Source: Nitrospirota bacterium (GTDB lineage Bacteria > Nitrospirota > Nitrospiria > 2-01-FULL-66-17). From it: a stretch of 64,000 nucleotides of DNA. The notes under the pieces were generated by a model. It did no database searches and was not told the DNA's origin. It saw only the letters and a list, made by a program, of their open reading frames with translations. Of this stretch, positions 63,363 through 64,000 are shown one piece after another. Location: the NCBI GenBank assembly GCA_040757335.1, contig JBFLXB010000011.1:1-64000 (forward strand), given 5' to 3'. Every line of letters starts with the position of its first letter. Position 1 is the stretch's first letter. Both the position numbers and the translations under genes were made by a program.

Positions 63363-63899
63363 TCAATCCTGGTCGTCAACCTGATCGAGCACGGCGATGT
63401 AGGGCAGGTTGCGGTACTGGTTCTTGTAGTCCAACCCGTACCCCACGACGTACTTGTTGGGGATCGTGAACCCCACGTACTCCAACGTGACGTTCACGGT
63501 CCGGCGTTCCGGCTTGTCCAGCAGTGCGCACACGCGCAAGGAATTCGGATGGCGCACCAGGAGCTTTTTCTTGAGGAAGCTCAACGTCAGCCCGGAATCC
63601 ACGATGTCCTCGACCAGGATGACGTCGTGTCCCTTGATGTCGACCGTGAGATCCGAAATGACCTTCACGCGACCGCTGGAACGTGACGATTGGTAACTCG
63701 ACACTACCAGGAAGTCCACCTCCGCCGGCACGTGGACGGCCCGAATCAGGTCGGAGAAGAACGCGAACGCGCCCTTGAGCACGCCGATCATGACCACGTC
63801 GCGCCCTTGGTAATCTTCGCTGATCCTTCGCCCCAAGTCCTTGACCCGCCGGGCGATCTCCTGTTGGTTGATCAACGGTTTGCCGAAGACGCGTGTCAC
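63363..63899 (-). CDS. hpt: Hypoxanthine phosphoribosyltransferase
   Basis: 178 residues. The PRPP-binding motif is [22 protein letters not shown], and the pyrophosphate loop region [21 protein letters not shown] is also present. The C-terminal [28 protein letters not shown] is the family's purine-binding part. It salvages hypoxanthine and guanine. The GTG start overlaps the stop of an upstream gene as GTGA. The tilS-hpt-ftsH order is common. Confidence 0.95.
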   Translation of the reverse strand: MTRVFGKPLINQQEIARRVKDLGRRISEDYQGRDVVMIGVLKGAFAFFSDLIRAVHVPAEVDFLVVSSYQSSRSSGRVKVISDLTVDIKGHDVILVEDIVDSGLTLSFLKKKLLVRHPNSLRVCALLDKPERRTVNVTLEYVGFTIPNKYVVGYGLDYKNQYRNLPYIAVLDQVDDQD

Positions 63900-64000
63900 G
63901 GTCTGGCTTCCTTTTGCCCCGGAACCCCTACGCTCGCGACTTCCACCTCGATCGCCGGTCCTCCCGGTTTCGGGTGATACCGACGGTCACGGCGAAATCC
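63896..64000 (-). CDS. C-terminal end of an upstream gene (partial)
   Basis: The minus strand is open from the window edge to a TGA at 63898-63896 and gives 34 residues, ending [10 protein letters not shown]. The stop overlaps the hpt start (GTGA), a hallmark of operon members in this window, which favours a real gene. TilS is the usual gene upstream of hpt, but the tail alone does not identify it. Confidence 0.5.
   Translation of the reverse strand, partial: GFRRDRRYHPKPGGPAIEVEVASVGVPGQKEARP

Overview
The window is 64 kb of dense, GC-rich (roughly 63-65% by eye) bacterial chromosome. It encodes Gram-negative envelope markers (Pal, CpoB, the PilQ secretin, OmpA-type lipoproteins, many lipobox signal peptides). 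The gene orders ilvB-ilvN-ilvC-psd-pssA-leuA-x-leuB and pilMNOPQ-aroK/aroB, plus periplasmic c-type cytochromes, suggest a Nitrospirota-like bacterium or a deep relative such as NC10. That assignment is inference from gene order; no rRNA gene is present. I found no insertion sequence, CRISPR array or complete prophage.

Layout, left to right. (1) 1-320: the tail of a possible reading frame, a repeat-bearing non-coding stretch and tRNA-Thr(CGU). (2) 321-9028, minus strand: pal, cpoB, mutL, miaA, mtnP, a lipoprotein, a PfkB kinase, a pilus TPR lipoprotein and rodZ, with start/stop overlaps at several joints. (3) 9240-12495: a periplasmic metallo-beta-lactamase-fold protein, a DinG-type helicase and a small unknown protein. 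(4) 12654-16696, minus: nadA, DUF2905, SpoIID, queA, SPOR. (5) 17159-23968: DUF4139 protein, a toxin-antitoxin-like pair, a diheme peroxidase-like cytochrome, arsM, a Met-rich diheme cytochrome and a 1-Cys peroxiredoxin. (6) 24168-33708, minus: branched-chain amino acid and phospholipid operon plus asd. (7) 33899-43161, minus: an envelope protein, tRNA-Leu(CAG), a protein of unknown function, an Ig-like lipoprotein, a fused AroK-AroB, and pilQPONM headed by a small HTH gene. (8) 43240-48364, minus: a histidine-phosphatase/phosphofructokinase fusion, a sulfite-oxidase-fold molybdoenzyme with its cytochrome c, and a hydrolase. (9) 48512-58092, plus: OmpA-like lipoprotein, PP2C phosphatase, UPF0182 protein, PspF-like sigma-54 activator, then MoxR, DUF58 and transglutaminase. 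(10) 58089-64000, minus: glycine-zipper protein, ribD, cdaA, folP, ftsH, hpt and the tail of one more gene.

The most unusual items are: the 792-residue protein that joins an RHG-type phosphatase domain to a PFK-A domain with altered sugar-phosphate-binding positions; a family of three palindromic repeats with shared ends and core; two genes (moxR-like and ribD) whose good promoters end 6-8 nt before a GTG start, so their mRNAs should be leaderless; a small HTH gene whose promoter carries a perfect palindrome and whose -35 box overlaps the stop codon of the upstream gene; and the Met-rich cytochrome beside arsM.
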